Below, in pieces: positions 1-12,091 of a DNA stretch of 64,000 nucleotides (positions are counted from its first letter, which is position 1; each line of letters starts with the position of its first letter). The DNA is from Lumnitzera littorea (taxonomy: Eukaryota > Streptophyta > Magnoliopsida > Myrtales > Combretaceae). The notes beneath the pieces are model-generated. The model saw nothing but the letters and a program-made list of their open reading frames with translations, did no database searches and was not told the DNA's origin. Location of the stretch: positions 7,158,699-7,222,698 of the forward strand of contig JAMXBB010000009.1 of NCBI GenBank assembly GCA_024138015.1, given 5' to 3'. The position numbers and the translations under genes were made by a program.

Positions 1-55
1 ATCATGTAGTAAAATAAAACAGTGAGGAACATGGTGAATATAGAGAAACACTTAC

Positions 56-1109
56 TCTGGATCTAGATATCCTGGTGTGCCTACTATTGTTGTTGTCACA
101 TGAGTTTCGCTATTAATAGGGAACACTTTAGATAATCCAAAATCAGCTACTTTAGCTTGGAACTTCTCATCAAGCAATATATTAATTGTTTTTACGTCTC
201 TATGAATTATTGGTGGCTTACAACCTTTGTGTAAATAATCCAATCCTGGAGTAAAAAATTTGTATATATTAGCTTAGCTCATTGGTCATCCTTAAGAAAT
301 GCCATATTTACATAAGAAGATGAAATAACAGGTATATTATCCACTAGTTTGTTCACCTTGTACTGCATCACTTGCTATTTGAATTCTCCTTTCCCATCCT
401 AAAACGCTTGGACTCCTCTCTGTGATGCAAATGATTAGATGCTATGGGTCTTTATCAAACTTTTGGGAAAAATATAAATACATCAATAAAAGTTTTGGTC
501 AAGTATGGATAGATATTCTAAAACTTGAAAAATAATTTTACCTTAGTATAACTTGACAAATATAAAATTGAGAGTTTTCAGATTATTTATGCATATTGTG
601 GATCCATTTCTAATTATCCTTATAGATCTAAAGATGAAGGAGTACAAGTATAGATTGATTACCGCATAGATGGTTTTCTAAGTCACCATTGGCCATATAT
701 TCATAAATCAATCCCACATTGCCATTTTCATCGCAATAGCCAATTAAAGAAGTCAAATTCTTGTGATGGATTCTGATGAGGAGTCTTACCTATTAATTAG
801 AGCAATTCACACATTTGTTAAACTCATTCAAAATAAGCATAAAAAATAGTGTTAAAATGATCAAGAAATTAGTTATCAAGAAAAATACCTCTACTTGGAA
901 TTCTCGATATCCTTGAATTGATGATGGGGATAACATTTTCACAGCAACCGGAATGTTGTCCAGATAGCCAATGTAAACCATTCCAAATCCCCCCTTGCCA
1001 ATAATTTTTTGGAAGTTGCTAGTAATCCTCAAGACTTCTGAGTATGTGAATTGCTTGTAATTTTTATCCAAAATACCTCTTTTTTTCTTGTCTACTACAC
1101 TCATAGAAC
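56..1109 (-). CDS. Copy A exons 9-12: Ser/Thr kinase domain (C-lobe outside window)
   Basis: Exon 9 (1109-889) contains FTYSEVLRITSNFQ, the ATP-binding loop GKGGFGMVY and the VAVK lysine. Exon 10 (789-663) carries the hinge (GLIYEYMANGDLENHL). Exon 11 (419-357) has WERRIQIASDAVQ. Exon 12 (245-56) has HRDVKTINILLDE, the DFG of VADFGLSK and the activation segment to GTPGYLDPE, with donor GA|GTAAGT at the window edge. All catalytic residues visible here are present and no stop occurs, in contrast to the ectodomain. The next exon lies to the left of the window. Confidence 0.85.
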
Positions 1110-1222
1110 CTATGGGAATGTCCCGTAATTTAAGGTAATAGGCATTGTAATTTATCTACATAAATCGTTTGTCATAATAATTTAAAAATATAGGGTCTTT
1201 GTTATGGTAATGCTATGTTTAC

Positions 1223-1407
1223 CTTGAGGTTTCCTCCGTTTGCTAACATAAAGAAACAAAAAGACTGCTATTGCTGCAGCAATAATAAAAGTTGCCCCCA
1301 ATGATGCTCCTACTGCAATTAAGGTTGTTTTGTCTTTATTATTGTTGCTGGTATTGTTGTTTGATGGACAAGAATCCTGCAAGCAGAGATTTGGATTTCC
1401 ATCCAAT
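1223..1407 (-). CDS. Copy A exon 8: juxtamembrane and transmembrane segment
   Basis: Starts LDGNPNLCLQDSCPS, the conserved paired-cysteine motif after the last LRR. A low-complexity N/K linker follows, then about 22 hydrophobic residues (ASLGATFIIAAAIAVFLFLY) and the stop-transfer residues SKRRKPQG. This single-pass helix puts the kinase in the cytosol. Acceptor TTGTAG, donor CAAG|GTAAAC. Confidence 0.85.
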
Positions 1408-2320
1408 CTACAATACAATAATTGTTAGTGTTTAGCTACTAAAACAAAGCTAAGAAGTCGTTGATGAATTGATTATTCACATGGAGAGACGTGGCTATTC
1501 ATTTTGAAGAAATAGAAAGTGGTAAACCTTACATGTAGTACCTTATCTTCCTGTGTGTTAAGGTTAAAGAGTTTGAATGGCACCAAATTAGTTATGACAT
1601 GGATAGCTGATTGCATATTTTGCAACAAAATTTACAAAGTTGAACAATGGGCATCATTATTTCATGGAATATAGTTCGGGCTTTTTTTCTTTAAAAAAAA
1701 TACTTCTTATTATAGAAGCTTTGCAGTTGCAAATATCATTATAACAGTCTCAAGAAGTTGTAAATACTAGCAAATTATAGCAGTTAGTGATGATAAAAGA
1801 TGATAATGGTGGCTAATCACTAGTAATGATGGTTACCAAGCACATGAAATGCTAACAGAAAATAAAGGAAATAGTTGTCTCTTTCTAAATCATTTTTTAT
1901 TGACATTTATTGTGAAGTACTATTATTACTAGCCATTGGCTATAATCATAATCTCTTGAGATTGATACAATAATAATTGACAATTGGAACTTCGATTTCA
2001 AATCATAATGCCCTCTGATAGATCTAGAACTTTAAACATTTTTCCCGAGACAAACATATCCTAAGAATTACAGAGTTCCCTTGGGAACCACTTAGATTCA
2101 TTAAAAAGGGAAGTGCTTGAGCTATTATTTTGAACACAATTAATAAGCTACTTCTTTTTTGAAGAATTTGCTAGTGGGAGAACTAATATGCCAATTAAGG
2201 AATTAGATACATGTCCATATATAAATATAAACACGTAAGGAGAGTAGATTTCGACTTGACAAAACATAACATAATTTTATGGATTCTTTCTATTCGTTGA
2301 AGATATTAGTTTAGAAGTAC

Positions 2321-2547
2321 CTCAAAATTATTACGTTGCTCCTATTCTTTTGAAGCAATTCTTGAGGAAAAGTGCCTGTCAAGTTGTTGTCCGTAAGGTT
2401 TCTACAAATGTTCAAAGTAACTTTGCGTCAGTAGGAACTTAGAGAATTTTTTAAAACTCATTTCATAGGCCTTACATGATTTTCAAATTCCCTAATTGAG
2501 TAAGAAAACCCGGCACTTGACCTAGTAAGTTATTATGAGACAAATCC
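2321..2547 (-). CDS. Copy A exons 6-7: LRR repeats
   Basis: Exon 6 (2547-2476, 72 nt) encodes DLSHNNLLGQVPGFLTQLGN, one canonical plant LRR bounded by phase-2 introns (acceptor TGCAG, donor AT|GTAAGG). Exon 7 (2401-2321, 81 nt) encodes NLTDNNLTGTFPQELLQKNR and ends in AG|GTAC. Both lengths match the copy B exons at 56495-56566 and 56341-56421. No stop is seen in either. Confidence 0.8.
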
Positions 2548-3945
2548 CTGCAACAACAAAAACTAGTCATGGTTTGAAAATCTAAAAATTACGAAAATGT
2601 AAAAGAGTATGACATATGACAATGATAACTGTTGAATGTGGATTGAATTTATTATGCATTAAGTCTTATCGTTTTCTTTTTCCGTTTTTCTTTTCTCTTC
2701 CTTTCTTTTTCCATAATGTAAAACTTCACACGAATTAGACTTGTCACACTCCTTGTGCACCATTCAGCAATTTTTCCTATTTTATTCTTCATTGTTTTCC
2801 TACTATCATGCCCAAGTTATACTAGGATTTATATACGTCCTTTAGGTTGTTATAAAATGTGTATTTCGCTAAGCTTCCAAGTAAAATTTTCAAAGTCTCC
2901 AACAAATTTGAAAGTCCCTTATACCTTCCATTAACATCAGTGATTACATCTCATTCTTGCTCGTGATTTGTTTCCTATATTTGACTTTTCATCATAAATC
3001 ATTGTATTCATTTTTCTTTCCATTTTTCGCTATAATTTCTATGGTTTTATTAGTACATTGCAACAATAATTAATAAGAATAATTTGATATAAGGTAGATA
3101 AGGTATAAGACCTTACTTGGCCTATGCTTTACCTATAAAAATATGCAAACGACGTAAAAGAAAAACTTAATTTTCTGCAACTATCACACATTTTTTTACA
3201 TTATTTTTCAGTTAACATATGGCTTTAGTATGAATTATAGCTACAAATTTCTTAAGCATGGGTTTCAATGTAGATTTGCACCAGAATCTCCATCTAAGAT
3301 TCTATTGTTCTAACTCTTATCTTTGTAATGGACTAATTATTCTTGTCCCTACATTGTTTTTGTTCCTACTACGAACATGAGCTAAAGGTGATGTAGTGGG
3401 GTTGTGCAGTGCCGGTTAGATTTTATGGCTTCATTGGACTCTTCTTATGGAAAAACAAATTTTTAGTTTTTAATGTTTACCTACTTTTCTATTTAAGTCC
3501 TTAACAATTTTATTTTTCTTTTCATTTTTTATTAATTTTATGAGACCTTATAAAAGTAGAGCTTTTGTTAAATCTGTTAAATTTCTATCCATCTTGGGCA
3601 TGATGCAATAGGTGGTGATTTACATGATGGAGATGATGATGGTAGTCATTTTAGGTTGGATAAAGGTTGTGCTAGAGGGATAGATGAAACTCTGGTAGCT
3701 CCAACACTACCTAGTAGGCATAGGTAGATGTAGAAGGGCATCATATTATTAGAGTAGGCCTTTAGATAGACCGGTAAGAAGTTGAAATTGTGGATTCTAA
3801 ATGGATATAAGATGGTGATGAGCAAGTATCTTGGGTAATTGCTTAGAAAATGTAGATGGAGACATCGTTGTGAGAGTCTATTGTGCGTTCCAAGCTTTTG
3901 GGGCAAAATTTGGATGGCCATTTATAAGAGTGACCACTAGATTGA

Positions 3946-4350
3946 TTAAAAGTGTAAATAAGTTAAACTACTCGAATTCGACTAGATATTTACTCGAGTT
4001 TGACTAAAAAACAATTGAGTTGAGTTTGAGCTACTTGAGTTGAGTTTAAGCCTTATAGTATTTGACTAAATTAGCTCACAAGCTTAATCAAGCTTGAGTT
4101 GAATATTAATATTAGTTGAGTTTTAATATTAATATTATTATAATCAGAATAAAAAAAAAGACATTTTTTACATGAATTGAGCTGAAACAAGCTTAATCGA
4201 GTCAAACTCGATTTATTGAGAATTATTTTGAGTCGAGCTTAAGCTCAAAATTTTAAACTCGATTAAGTTTGAGCTTTAAAATTTCAAGTCGAGCTCAAAT
4301 TTGAGATCAGCACTATATTATCTTAACTCGATTTGTTCATAGCCCTAATT
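3946..4350. repeat. Possible MITE, rich in short GAG/CTC palindromes
   Basis: The block starts AGTGTAAATAAGTTAAACTA and ends ...GTTCATAGCCCTAAT. Its interior alternates motifs such as CTCGAGTTTGA, GAGTTGAGTTTGAG, AAGCTTAATC and TCGAGCTCAAA on both strands, so much of it can fold on itself. This is a style common in plant non-autonomous hAT-like elements. Terminal inverted repeats are imperfect and no clear target duplication was found. Confidence 0.35.
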
Positions 4351-4814
4351 GTAGCTTCCAACTCTTAGAGAGATGTAAATGGAACCATAAAATACAATAT
4401 GAGGAATAATCTAAATTTTAGGGGGTCATGAGGGTGAAGCTGCCTAGAGTACACCTTTAGTGAGATTCGAGTTCTAAGCTAATAACTAGAGATGCTTATG
4501 ACTTCTTTAATAATACTTTGAATTCTAAGGTAAAAGTTTATTAAATCTTATCTACCTGAAGCTATTTAATACAACTTGATGCTTTTTAATTGTAAAAGCG
4601 CCAAGATGTAGACTGAGAAAATTGGAAAAAAAAGTTAAACTACGACACAACTGGTATATACTCCTTTATGTACCACAAGCTAAAGAATGTTGCTTACGCT
4701 TTCCTTCTTATTTCTTTTTAAGCAGACAAAAGTTCAAACAAAAAAGTCCTACAATTTTTTTTTAAGAGAAGTCGAACATTTACATTCACATATCAATGGA
4801 GAAGATAAAAATGC

Positions 4815-5000
4815 CGTGTAGTTGGATTGGCCTAGTGGTAACATAAATATACGTACTATCCCCTGCAGGGATATTGCTCTACCCATCTCCTTATTTTCCC
4901 AACTCAATAGCAATTTTGTGAATCAAGGTCGAAAACATGGGATATCTAAACTAACATCAAATCTTGTACCCGGACCGTCTAGATAGATTTTTTTTTTTTG
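4815..5000 (+). mobile_element. Possible tRNA-derived SINE
   Basis: TGGCCTAGTGG (about 4829-4839) matches the Pol III A-box consensus. A weaker B-box-like AGGTCGAAAACA follows about 90 nt later, and a T-run sits at about 4987-5000. The A/B spacing is longer than usual and no target duplication is evident, so this is tentative. Confidence 0.3.
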
Positions 5001-5058
5001 GTTTCCTTTTACCGTCTTTAGTGATGATTCCCTTTTAAAAACTAATTGTTGGACTCCC

Positions 5059-5084
5059 ATATATATATATATATATATATATAT
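5059..5084. repeat. AT dinucleotide microsatellite
   Basis: Perfect AT run of about 13 units inside the long intron of copy A. Confidence 0.95.
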
Positions 5085-5540
5085 TTGTGATTGTTATTAT
5101 TATTTTAACATGTTATTTCGTTTTACATTTATAAAATCTATCCATAACAATTTCAATATATCATTAACAATCAAATAATTCGGACGATTTGTATTATTAT
5201 TATTGTACTTATCATTGATATAAATATAAATAATTTAACCTTATTTATTATTTTGTTTATTCTAGTTTTTAAATTATAAGGTATTAGATCAGGATAGCAA
5301 TTACATTTCAAAACCCTTAAAACCAGAATTCCACATGCTACTATATAGCCACCCTAACAACCTAACCCACAATCCATAACTAATCATGGAAAATTAACTG
5401 CATAGTCATAATTTAGTGCTACAGAACATTGATGTCCTAACAGAATGATCAAATTCAGTTCTCTCCATCTCCCAACAATTGTAATATGTATAGCTGGAAA
5501 AAAAAAGGTGATTATAATTAACATTTAATCTGTCACTTAG

Positions 5541-5542
<2 letters not shown>

Positions 5543-5576
<34 letters not shown>
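5543..5576. repeat. TA dinucleotide microsatellite
   Basis: Perfect TA run of about 16 units just downstream of the exon 5 donor on the minus strand. Confidence 0.95.
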
Positions 5577-5580
<4 letters not shown>

Positions 5581-5587
5581 TACTTAC

Positions 5588-5882
5588 AGGATTTATAATG
5601 ACTTGAGATTTGAGATGTAAGAAGATATGTTCCCAGTCAAACCACTTGATGATAAGTTCTTGATGCGGTCAAAATTTAGGGTTAGTTTAATGCAATGCAA
5701 ATGAATCAGACCTAGATCGCTTATTATAAAAGGAAAAAGAACAAACAATGATATGACGGTAGACGTATCCATATTATTGCTGCATTGAACACCATCCCAA
5801 ACAAAAGATTCAGGCGCACATAGGTCTCCTTGCCAGATCCTCTTCACTCCATATGTTGATTTAATGTTTTTTAAGGCATCAA
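5588..5882 (-). pseudogene. Copy A exons 4-5: LRR N-cap and first LRR, with stop and weak acceptor
   Basis: Exon 4 (5882-5747) reads VDALKNIKSTYGVKRIWQGD and then a VWDGVQCSNN block, the cysteine-containing cap before the LRRs. Exon 5 (5659-5588, 72 nt) reads NLSSSGLTGNISSYISNLKSL, then TAA at 5593-5595 where copy B has CAA (Q). The acceptor before exon 5 reads ATCAA|G in A but ATCAG|G in B, so the AG dinucleotide appears lost by G to A. The only nearby AG is one base later and would shift the frame. Confidence 0.7.
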
Positions 5883-5985
5883 CTATGAACACGTACATCA
5901 TCAATTTTCATATGAATGAAAATATATTGTCAGAAAGAAAATGAATGAGTAATAATTTCTTTATGTCTATAACAATGTCACCCAC

Positions 5986-6479
5986 CATCTCCTTGCACGG
6001 TTTTGGATTCTGTAATGTCCCGAGTCTTATATACTTCGATAGCATTAATGAGAGGTGGAAGTGTTGATTCATCCGTCTTGACAAGGGCAAAGTCAAATCT
6101 CACGTCACTTTGTGGTCGAGTGTCATAAATGGTATAAGAGTACAAGTACTTCAGTCTCATATTTTTATACTCAACCTTCCCATTATTGGTTTGGTTGAAT
6201 ACTCGGGATTCATTAGGTTGTAGCGACTGAATTTCTGCATAATGTTGATAAGAGTAAAAGTTTGTCGCGGAATCATGTGGTTCCCATGAAATAATATTCA
6301 AGGGTTTTGAAGAATCTATTGGAATTACTGCAGTCTGCATTATAGTTGACCCAGGAGAAAAATCATTGTTTATATCTTGTTGATTATTTGAGTCAACAGG
6401 CAAATCGGTACTGATTGTCCTCCATTACGGCGAATTAGGATACGGTGACCAGAAGCGATCGTAGCTATCATCCGGAAAC
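5986..6479 (-). pseudogene. Copy A exon 3: malectin-like domain, second half, with premature stop
   Basis: Acceptor TGTAG, then RFPDDSYDRFWSPYPNSP, followed by an in-frame TAA (6425-6427) and then WRTISTDLPVD. The copy B exon has an ordinary codon at this place. Downstream the frame is open to the donor G|GTGGGT and includes the conserved blocks FYSYQHYAEIQSLQ and ESRVFN, and the I.VYKTRDITES motif near the exon end. The stop would truncate the receptor before the LRRs and kinase. Confidence 0.8.
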
Positions 6480-7387
6480 CTACACAAAACAATTGTTGTT
6501 GGATTAATTTCTAAATAAACATTAGAGACAAAAATAAAAATGGAGATGATAATGCTTTGTTTGATTTATTTAAAGGAATGATTCGATTAAATGCAAGCTT
6601 AGCTACACTGAAAGGGTGATGGAAGAAAAATAAATAAATAAATAAGAAAAGAAGCATATAGCTTTGAATCCTCGACTAACTGGTAGAGCAATAATCATAT
6701 TCAATGGAGGTAGCAGTATTATGCTAATTCTTTTCATAATTATCCACTTAAAATGAGCAAACTGTCACTAAATATATTAGTAATTTGGTTTCTAAGGTAA
6801 ATGAGCTTAAAAGTAATGTTGATTGAATGATATAAATCACTCTGAACATGCAATTAAGTCGAAAATCTTTATAAAGTGGATTAAGAGAAGACACTAATTT
6901 ACTTGGTTTTAATTTTTTTAAAGACTGATAGTACATTTTGTAGCAAAATAAATTATTTTAGTGAGGTTTAAGATTCAATTGCATCTTCAAAGTGCCTTAG
7001 AGTTAGTTTGATTTATCCCTAAAAACTGTGCCTTCTCGACGTGGTATGAGAAAGACAAATTGCTATTTCACATTAAAACTGTTGGTCATGTACGGAAAGG
7101 ATATAGCACATAGTACTCCCTATATGTACTTTGTTTTGCGCTGCAAAACTTTTCGAAAAATTCATTTACCAGCCCAATCAGTCAATCTCTCGTAAGGTCC
7201 AAATCATCACTGTACTGGGGGAACTTTAGTGTCGGTTGAAGTTCTAGGGAAGGTTTGAGGAGAAAATGTAAAATCATGTTTGGAAAGTTTACCTAACAGT
7301 TTTTCAGGGTAAAATTGTTATTATCTAACAAATAATGTTTGTTAAACTTAGAAAGTCGACTTTGTGTTAACTGTATGCAATACTCAC

Positions 7388-7934
7388 CTGACAACTTCTT
7401 CGGCACTTGACCCGAAATCATATCGAAAATAAGTCATGAGAGGTGTTGGTGGGTCTGTTTTATAAGCCTTTAACTGCCTGAGCTTAACTGCAGAAATGAA
7501 CGGTACCCCAGATTTCTTGTCGACAAGACACAAATATAGGAAGTCAGTATTTATGACATGTATGATCTCCTTGTCTATGACTTTGGATGCATCTTCGACT
7601 TTTATCGTGTCCCATAATGATATTCCCAAATATAGATCGAATTCCGGCAACTGATTCAGTCCATCATAATTACCGTACAGAAACCTAGCCCTGATCAAGA
7701 AAGTGGTGTTCTTACCAACAGGAGAACTGAGCGTGTAACAATTTCGACTCCCTTCAGGAAAGCTTCTCACGTGCCGAAGTTGCTTGTCAATAGAGTTGCT
7801 CGTGAATGTGGTTGAGATAGGCTTGCTAACACCACTATCAATATAGGAAGCATCAGACACGTACATAAGGTCTCTATTTGGGTCTACATAAGTCAAATTC
7901 TCAGGCAATAATCCACAATCGATATTCTTAAAAC
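7388..7934 (-). CDS. Copy A exon 2: malectin-like domain, first half
   Basis: Acceptor TTTCAG, then GFKNIDCGLLPEN, the usual opening of the plant malectin-like (PF12819-type) ectodomain after the signal peptide. Further hallmarks are YVSDASYIDSG, the RSFPEGSRNCYTL block, FLIRARFLYGNYD, LYLGISLWDTI and FISAVKLRQL. The exon is 547 nt, open throughout, and the same length as the homologous exon of copy B (59429-59975). Donor AG|GTGAGT. Confidence 0.9.
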
Positions 7935-8021
7935 CTGAAACAAAATGTCTAAAACATCATAATTAATTAAAGGTAAGAAGAATCACAGAAGAATCCCAAA
8001 ATATAAAATAAGCGGTCGAAC

Positions 8022-8109
8022 CTGTTTGTGCTCGGGCGTGACGCACAAAGATTGGAATTGCAAGGGCAACATAAAATGCAAAAAGGTACTGTGTTTGAGG
8101 TTTTTGCAT
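8022..8109 (-). CDS. Copy A exon 1: signal peptide
   Basis: ATG at 8107-8109 opens a 29-codon exon with a hydrophobic core (FAFYVALAIPIFV) ending near ARAQT, typical of a secretory signal peptide for a plasma-membrane receptor. The donor GT is at 8021-8020, phase 1. The intron to the malectin exon is only 87 nt. The start was chosen because it is the only ATG giving a signal peptide in phase with the malectin exon. Confidence 0.8.
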
Positions 8110-9697
8110 CTTACTGTTTGGATATTTTTCCCCTTCTTATCTGAAGGTTTTCAAGTGACGTGAGACTCAATTTGTGGGAGTCTTGCCAACCCAATCTTCA
8201 CTAGTTAACTGCCTAGTGTACAGGAGCCTTCTTATGTCAATTTATGTAATTTAAGGGGAAGGAGGAGTTGTGGCATAACATTTGAATTTGTCAATTTAAC
8301 TTATTTCCGTATTAGGTAGTTATATAACAAATTCTTTACAATTTATACATTAAAAAAAAAACAACAACAAAGTTTTTAAATTTTTAAAGGCTTCATAACT
8401 TATAATTTTATAGAAAATATGAAAATAATATTCAACTCCTTATAATACGGATCATTCCTCAAATTTTAGTTTACGCCATGGTTTACTTTTTACAAAAATT
8501 TCTCTTATACATACATACACACACATATATATACATGAGAATGTTTCAATTAATACAAAGAAGGTGCTCCTCTCCCTTGAAAGGAAGTAACTGGCGTAAG
8601 TTAGGGAAATAAATAAACCTGTTTGCATATACGGAGCAAAATAACTTGCAACAGGGTTTTTTATATTTCATTTTGTAGTGAAAAACAATAATGTAAGTAA
8701 TAATCTACATTCTTTGGCAAAAAAAATAAAAAAGTAATAATCTACATTCTTTATTGATTTCATATATTCGATAGCATCATTGTTTTTACAGTTCCACTAC
8801 AAATGATTTTGGTTGAAAGAAACGTGATAGAATAAATGTAAGTTAAGGAACTAAATAAAACTATTTATATAATATGTTGATTTTTAAGATAATTGTTCAA
8901 GAAGCTTTTCTGTAGTCTGTATAGCTAAAGCATTTTGACACTAGCGCGCTGAGTAAAAATGCCGATGAATACGTATAATTGGTATCTTCATTCTTCTCGG
9001 GGATAGATCCGCTTTTCTTTTATTTTGGGTCAATTGCATGTACAGTTTATTATGTTTACTTAATGTGCATTTAATTTCCTTAATTTTGAAATTAGTATTT
9101 GTACTCATAATCTTTGAAAGAAGTGCACTTGATGTCCAATCCAATATTTGACAATTTTACACACTGATTTTATACATTTCATTTTATTTTAGTATTTTTT
9201 GTTATTTCATCCAATGGTAAAACAATGAAGAAATGGTCTTAAAATACGTTTTCTTTTTAAAAGAAAAAATTTTAGAGTCTAAAACGTTTAATTTTAAAAT
9301 AAAAAGACTAAATATATAAAATGAATATAAAAGTATGCTTACAATTAATGCTTTTCTTTTGCAATGCGGAAATAGGGTATTGATAGAATAAGCTTCATAT
9401 TCTGCTTGGTGAAGAGTCGTCAACACGAAAATAGACTTTGACTTGCACATAGACAACATACAAGTTGCAAAATGTGATTCTTCTAACGTGAGATATGTGT
9501 CGGACGTATTTTAAGGGTTAGTCAAAGTCTAGCTGCATATAGTTGCAGAGTTACTGATTATGTAAATCTCAATATTGTTATCTGTGGATTGTATTAGATA
9601 ATCATAAAATATATTACCATAGAAGGGAATATAGCTTCAAATATAATATATACGGACAATGATTCTGGGTGTTAACTTTTAATTTTGATCTTATAGC
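8110..9697. other. Upstream flank of copy A; no gene seen
   Basis: AT-rich and without a convincing coding frame. A TTGACA W-box core (known WRKY site) lies on the minus strand about 130 nt upstream of the ATG. The sequence GTAATAATCTACATTCTTT occurs twice (about 8697 and 8733). The stretch around 9422-9510 is repeated in diverged form at about 12974-13065. Confidence 0.5.
9420..9510. repeat. Diverged duplicate of 12970-13070
   Basis: Shares the blocks CTTGACTTGCACATA, GACAACATACA, TTGATTCTTC-like and GTC(G/C)GACGTATTT with about 12974-13065 in the same order and strand. It reads as a duplicated intergenic segment upstream of copy A, later separated by the solo LTR at 9703-12091. Confidence 0.6.
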
Positions 9698-9702
9698 TAA
9701 TT
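9698..9702 (+). repeat. Target-site duplication, left (TAATT)
   Basis: Identical to 12092-12096. It brackets the solo LTR at 9703-12091. Confidence 0.75.
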
Positions 9703-12091
9703 TGTAATGTCAAGAAAAATTATTTTCATATACAAGGTTATTTTTAACTTTTTTCAAGACTTCTAAAGCTCATTTACATTAAAGCCCAACTATGTTACCC
9801 TTTTAACTAAAACTCTAATGCTTCAAACCCTACCAAAATGCTTTTAACTTTACTTATTTTCTTTCCATTTTCGTCACAACCCTTCCTCCTAACTAAACAA
9901 GCTCTTAATGCTTCAAATGGTAAAGAAAAATCCATTTTTAAACTCCTCTAAGAGTAAGTTAATCAACTAATATCTTTTTCTAAGCTTTTTGCTGTGAAAA
10001 ACCTTCATTTTCATGGTGTTTCTTCACAGTTCTTAGGAAATCCGAATTTAAGTTAGCTATTATTTGTAGCTCTTTATTGGTTTTGCTCCATAATTGAATT
10101 ACAAGAAGTTCCATTCATTTCTAGTAGGTATTCTTCACTTTACTACTTGTTCTCTAGCTTCATGTTGGTTTTTCTTAGACTTGTTGGTGGGTTTGATGAT
10201 TAAGTAGTTATTTCAATTAAAATTTGTGATTTTAATTGATTAAAAATGAGTTTATGTGTGGGGTAATTGAGGATTTAAAGTATATTTAAGATTAAATTGA
10301 AGTTTAAAATGAAAAAAGTTGATTTTACATGCTTTTCGAAGGAGGAAAAGTTGCTTAGTTGCTACTGAAAAGGACACAACCAGTGACAAAATCATGTCGC
10401 TAGCAGTGTCCAGTAATAGGAAAAATTTGATGAAAATGTTATATAACCAAAGGATACGATTGTATCCTAAGTTATGTTTGGTAGTGAACTGTAAGTGTTT
10501 TTATTTTCCTTAGGATATTTTTAACCAAACTGAGTTAAACTTTTTCCTACCTTTAAAATATAGTTTCAACTAACTCTCTTTTAAATTTTTTTTTCTAATT
10601 TTGCAAAAGGTCGGATTTTGATACAACCAAATGATATGGTCATGTTGCTAACCTTATCGAGCTAAAAACTTTATATGAAATCTTTTCTTCCCATTTCTCT
10701 TAACCAAACTCAATCAAACTTTTTCTTAACATTAATATTGAGTTCCAATAAGCCTTGTTTTTATAAAAGTTCCAACATTTACTTAGAATTTTCATGTTTG
10801 TTAAGCTTAATTTAGTATTTTGACTAATCTTAAACACTTTTGACTTTCTAGTGACATTTTAACTAATTTTAATGAACCATTACCCTATTTAGCAAATCTA
10901 GTATATTACTTAATGTTTTTCAAGTTACACTCTTTCTAAATCTTTTTCGTATAAGTGCTTTACTACCATAACCGTATCAAAACTCAATTTATTCTTAACA
11001 TAGGAACTTATAGAAGCTTAGGTGGACTTAAACCTTAAGATAAAATAGTTAGCATTATGTAGGCATGTTGAAGAGTTGTTTTGGGCTTGTTTGAGAGGTT
11101 TCAACGTATTTGAACACAAATCGACTATGAAGAGAACAAAATGCAGCATTAATGAGGAGTTGACTTGAAGTTAGGATGGAAGCTAATGAGGATAATGGAG
11201 GGGATAGTTATAACAGTAGTTATATATTAGCCTTGGGTTTGTTTGACATCTAGGATGAATGTATTGATTTTTGTATTAGGTTTCTTTCGCTCGAATTCTC
11301 CTTTTCTCTCTTGTTAGATATAGTTGGATTTGGTTTAGCTTCCAAATATGTAGTGCATGTTTGTTGCTTGTACTTGTTAAGGTAGTAAGAAATAAACCCG
11401 ACTAATCCATTTTCGACTTAAAGTATTGCTTGCTGATTGTGTTTGTCATGACCTATCCTTTAATATAAGAGGCCAACTATTGATCATATCTGAGGTGTTC
11501 TATGTGCACTTTCATATGAGATAACGTAACTAGATCTAATGTTTCTTGGTTCTCGAGTATTGGTCATTAGAGCTTCACTATAGTATACAATAATAAATTA
11601 AAAGACTTATATTTTATTATATCTACTTATTTATATAAGAGATTATGATGTGGCGCGATCGTGAGTACTTCTTTGTTATATGCGGGCTTAAATCAAAGAT
11701 AATTAACCTATTGTTTATTATATTCTTGCATTAAATGCATATGAACAACTAGTTTGGCATTCATGTGTATGTGTGCACTATGTACTAGGGTTTGGCTTAT
11801 TTTCTTATTTTTACAAATGTAGGTTATTATGATAAGTTGTCTATGACTGATACAGGAATTGATATTATCGGGTTAGGAAAAAGAGACAATTAGCTCTGTA
11901 TTATGTTGAGGAGATTGTTGGATTGTGGGATTGAGAAGCTAGAGACAAGTTGTATTGTTAATAGGTTTTTGATGTTGTAAAGTTAGAATTCTTTTGATGT
12001 ATAATTATAATTTGTTATAAAATCTTAATGTATTTCTGAATAGCAAAGATGTATGGCAAGTTATGATGCGTTTAGGTTTTGAGGCGTTACA
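9703..12091 (+). mobile_element. Solo LTR with TSD TAATT
   Basis: Begins TGTAATGTCAAG, ends GAGGCGTTACA, and is flanked by the 5-bp direct repeat TAATT at 9698-9702 and 12092-12096. It is 2389 bp with no gag or pol remnant. A lone LTR left by LTR-LTR recombination fits all of this. The termini resemble those of the Tekay-type element at 40941. It contains several copies of a 25-bp imperfect palindrome also found in other LTRs of this window. Confidence 0.75.

Larger units (their letters stand above)
2548..5587 (-). other. Long intron of copy A with repeat debris
   Basis: About 3 kb between LRR exons where copy B has about 0.6 kb. It holds no coding LRR sequence. Visible contents are a GAG/CTC-rich palindromic block (about 3946-4350), a possible tRNA-derived SINE (about 4815-5000) and AT microsatellites. 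A 91-codon open frame at 3646-3921 shows no family resemblance and is not called as a gene. Confidence 0.6.
56..8109 (-). pseudogene. Malectin-like LRR receptor-like kinase, copy A (3' end outside window)
   Basis: Read on the minus strand as 12 exons: 8109-8022, 7934-7388, 6479-5986, 5882-5747, 5659-5588, 2547-2476, 2401-2321, 1407-1223, 1109-889, 789-663, 419-357 and 245-56. They encode, in order, a signal peptide, a two-part malectin-like domain, three or more LRRs, a transmembrane helix and a Ser/Thr kinase. This is the layout of plant LRR-I receptor kinases (SIRK/FRK1, IOS1, MEE39 type), plasma-membrane receptors mostly linked to immunity or development. Exon lengths match the second copy in this window (547, 72, 72, 81 and 63 nt). 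The kinase keeps the Gly-rich loop, the VAVK lysine, HRD and DFG. Two in-frame TAA codons (6425-6427 in the malectin part, 5593-5595 in the first LRR) and a CAG-to-CAA acceptor at about 5660 argue for a pseudogene, unless they are assembly errors. The C-lobe exon lies left of position 1. Confidence 0.85.

Noticed and set aside
3646..3921. 91-codon open frame in the long intron of copy A
   Set aside because: No known motif and atypical composition; it lies in repeat-rich intronic DNA.
6660..6740. tRNA-like stretch with CTAACTGGTAGAGCA
   Set aside because: Only a D-arm/A-box resemblance; no cloverleaf, T-arm or acceptor pairing could be drawn.
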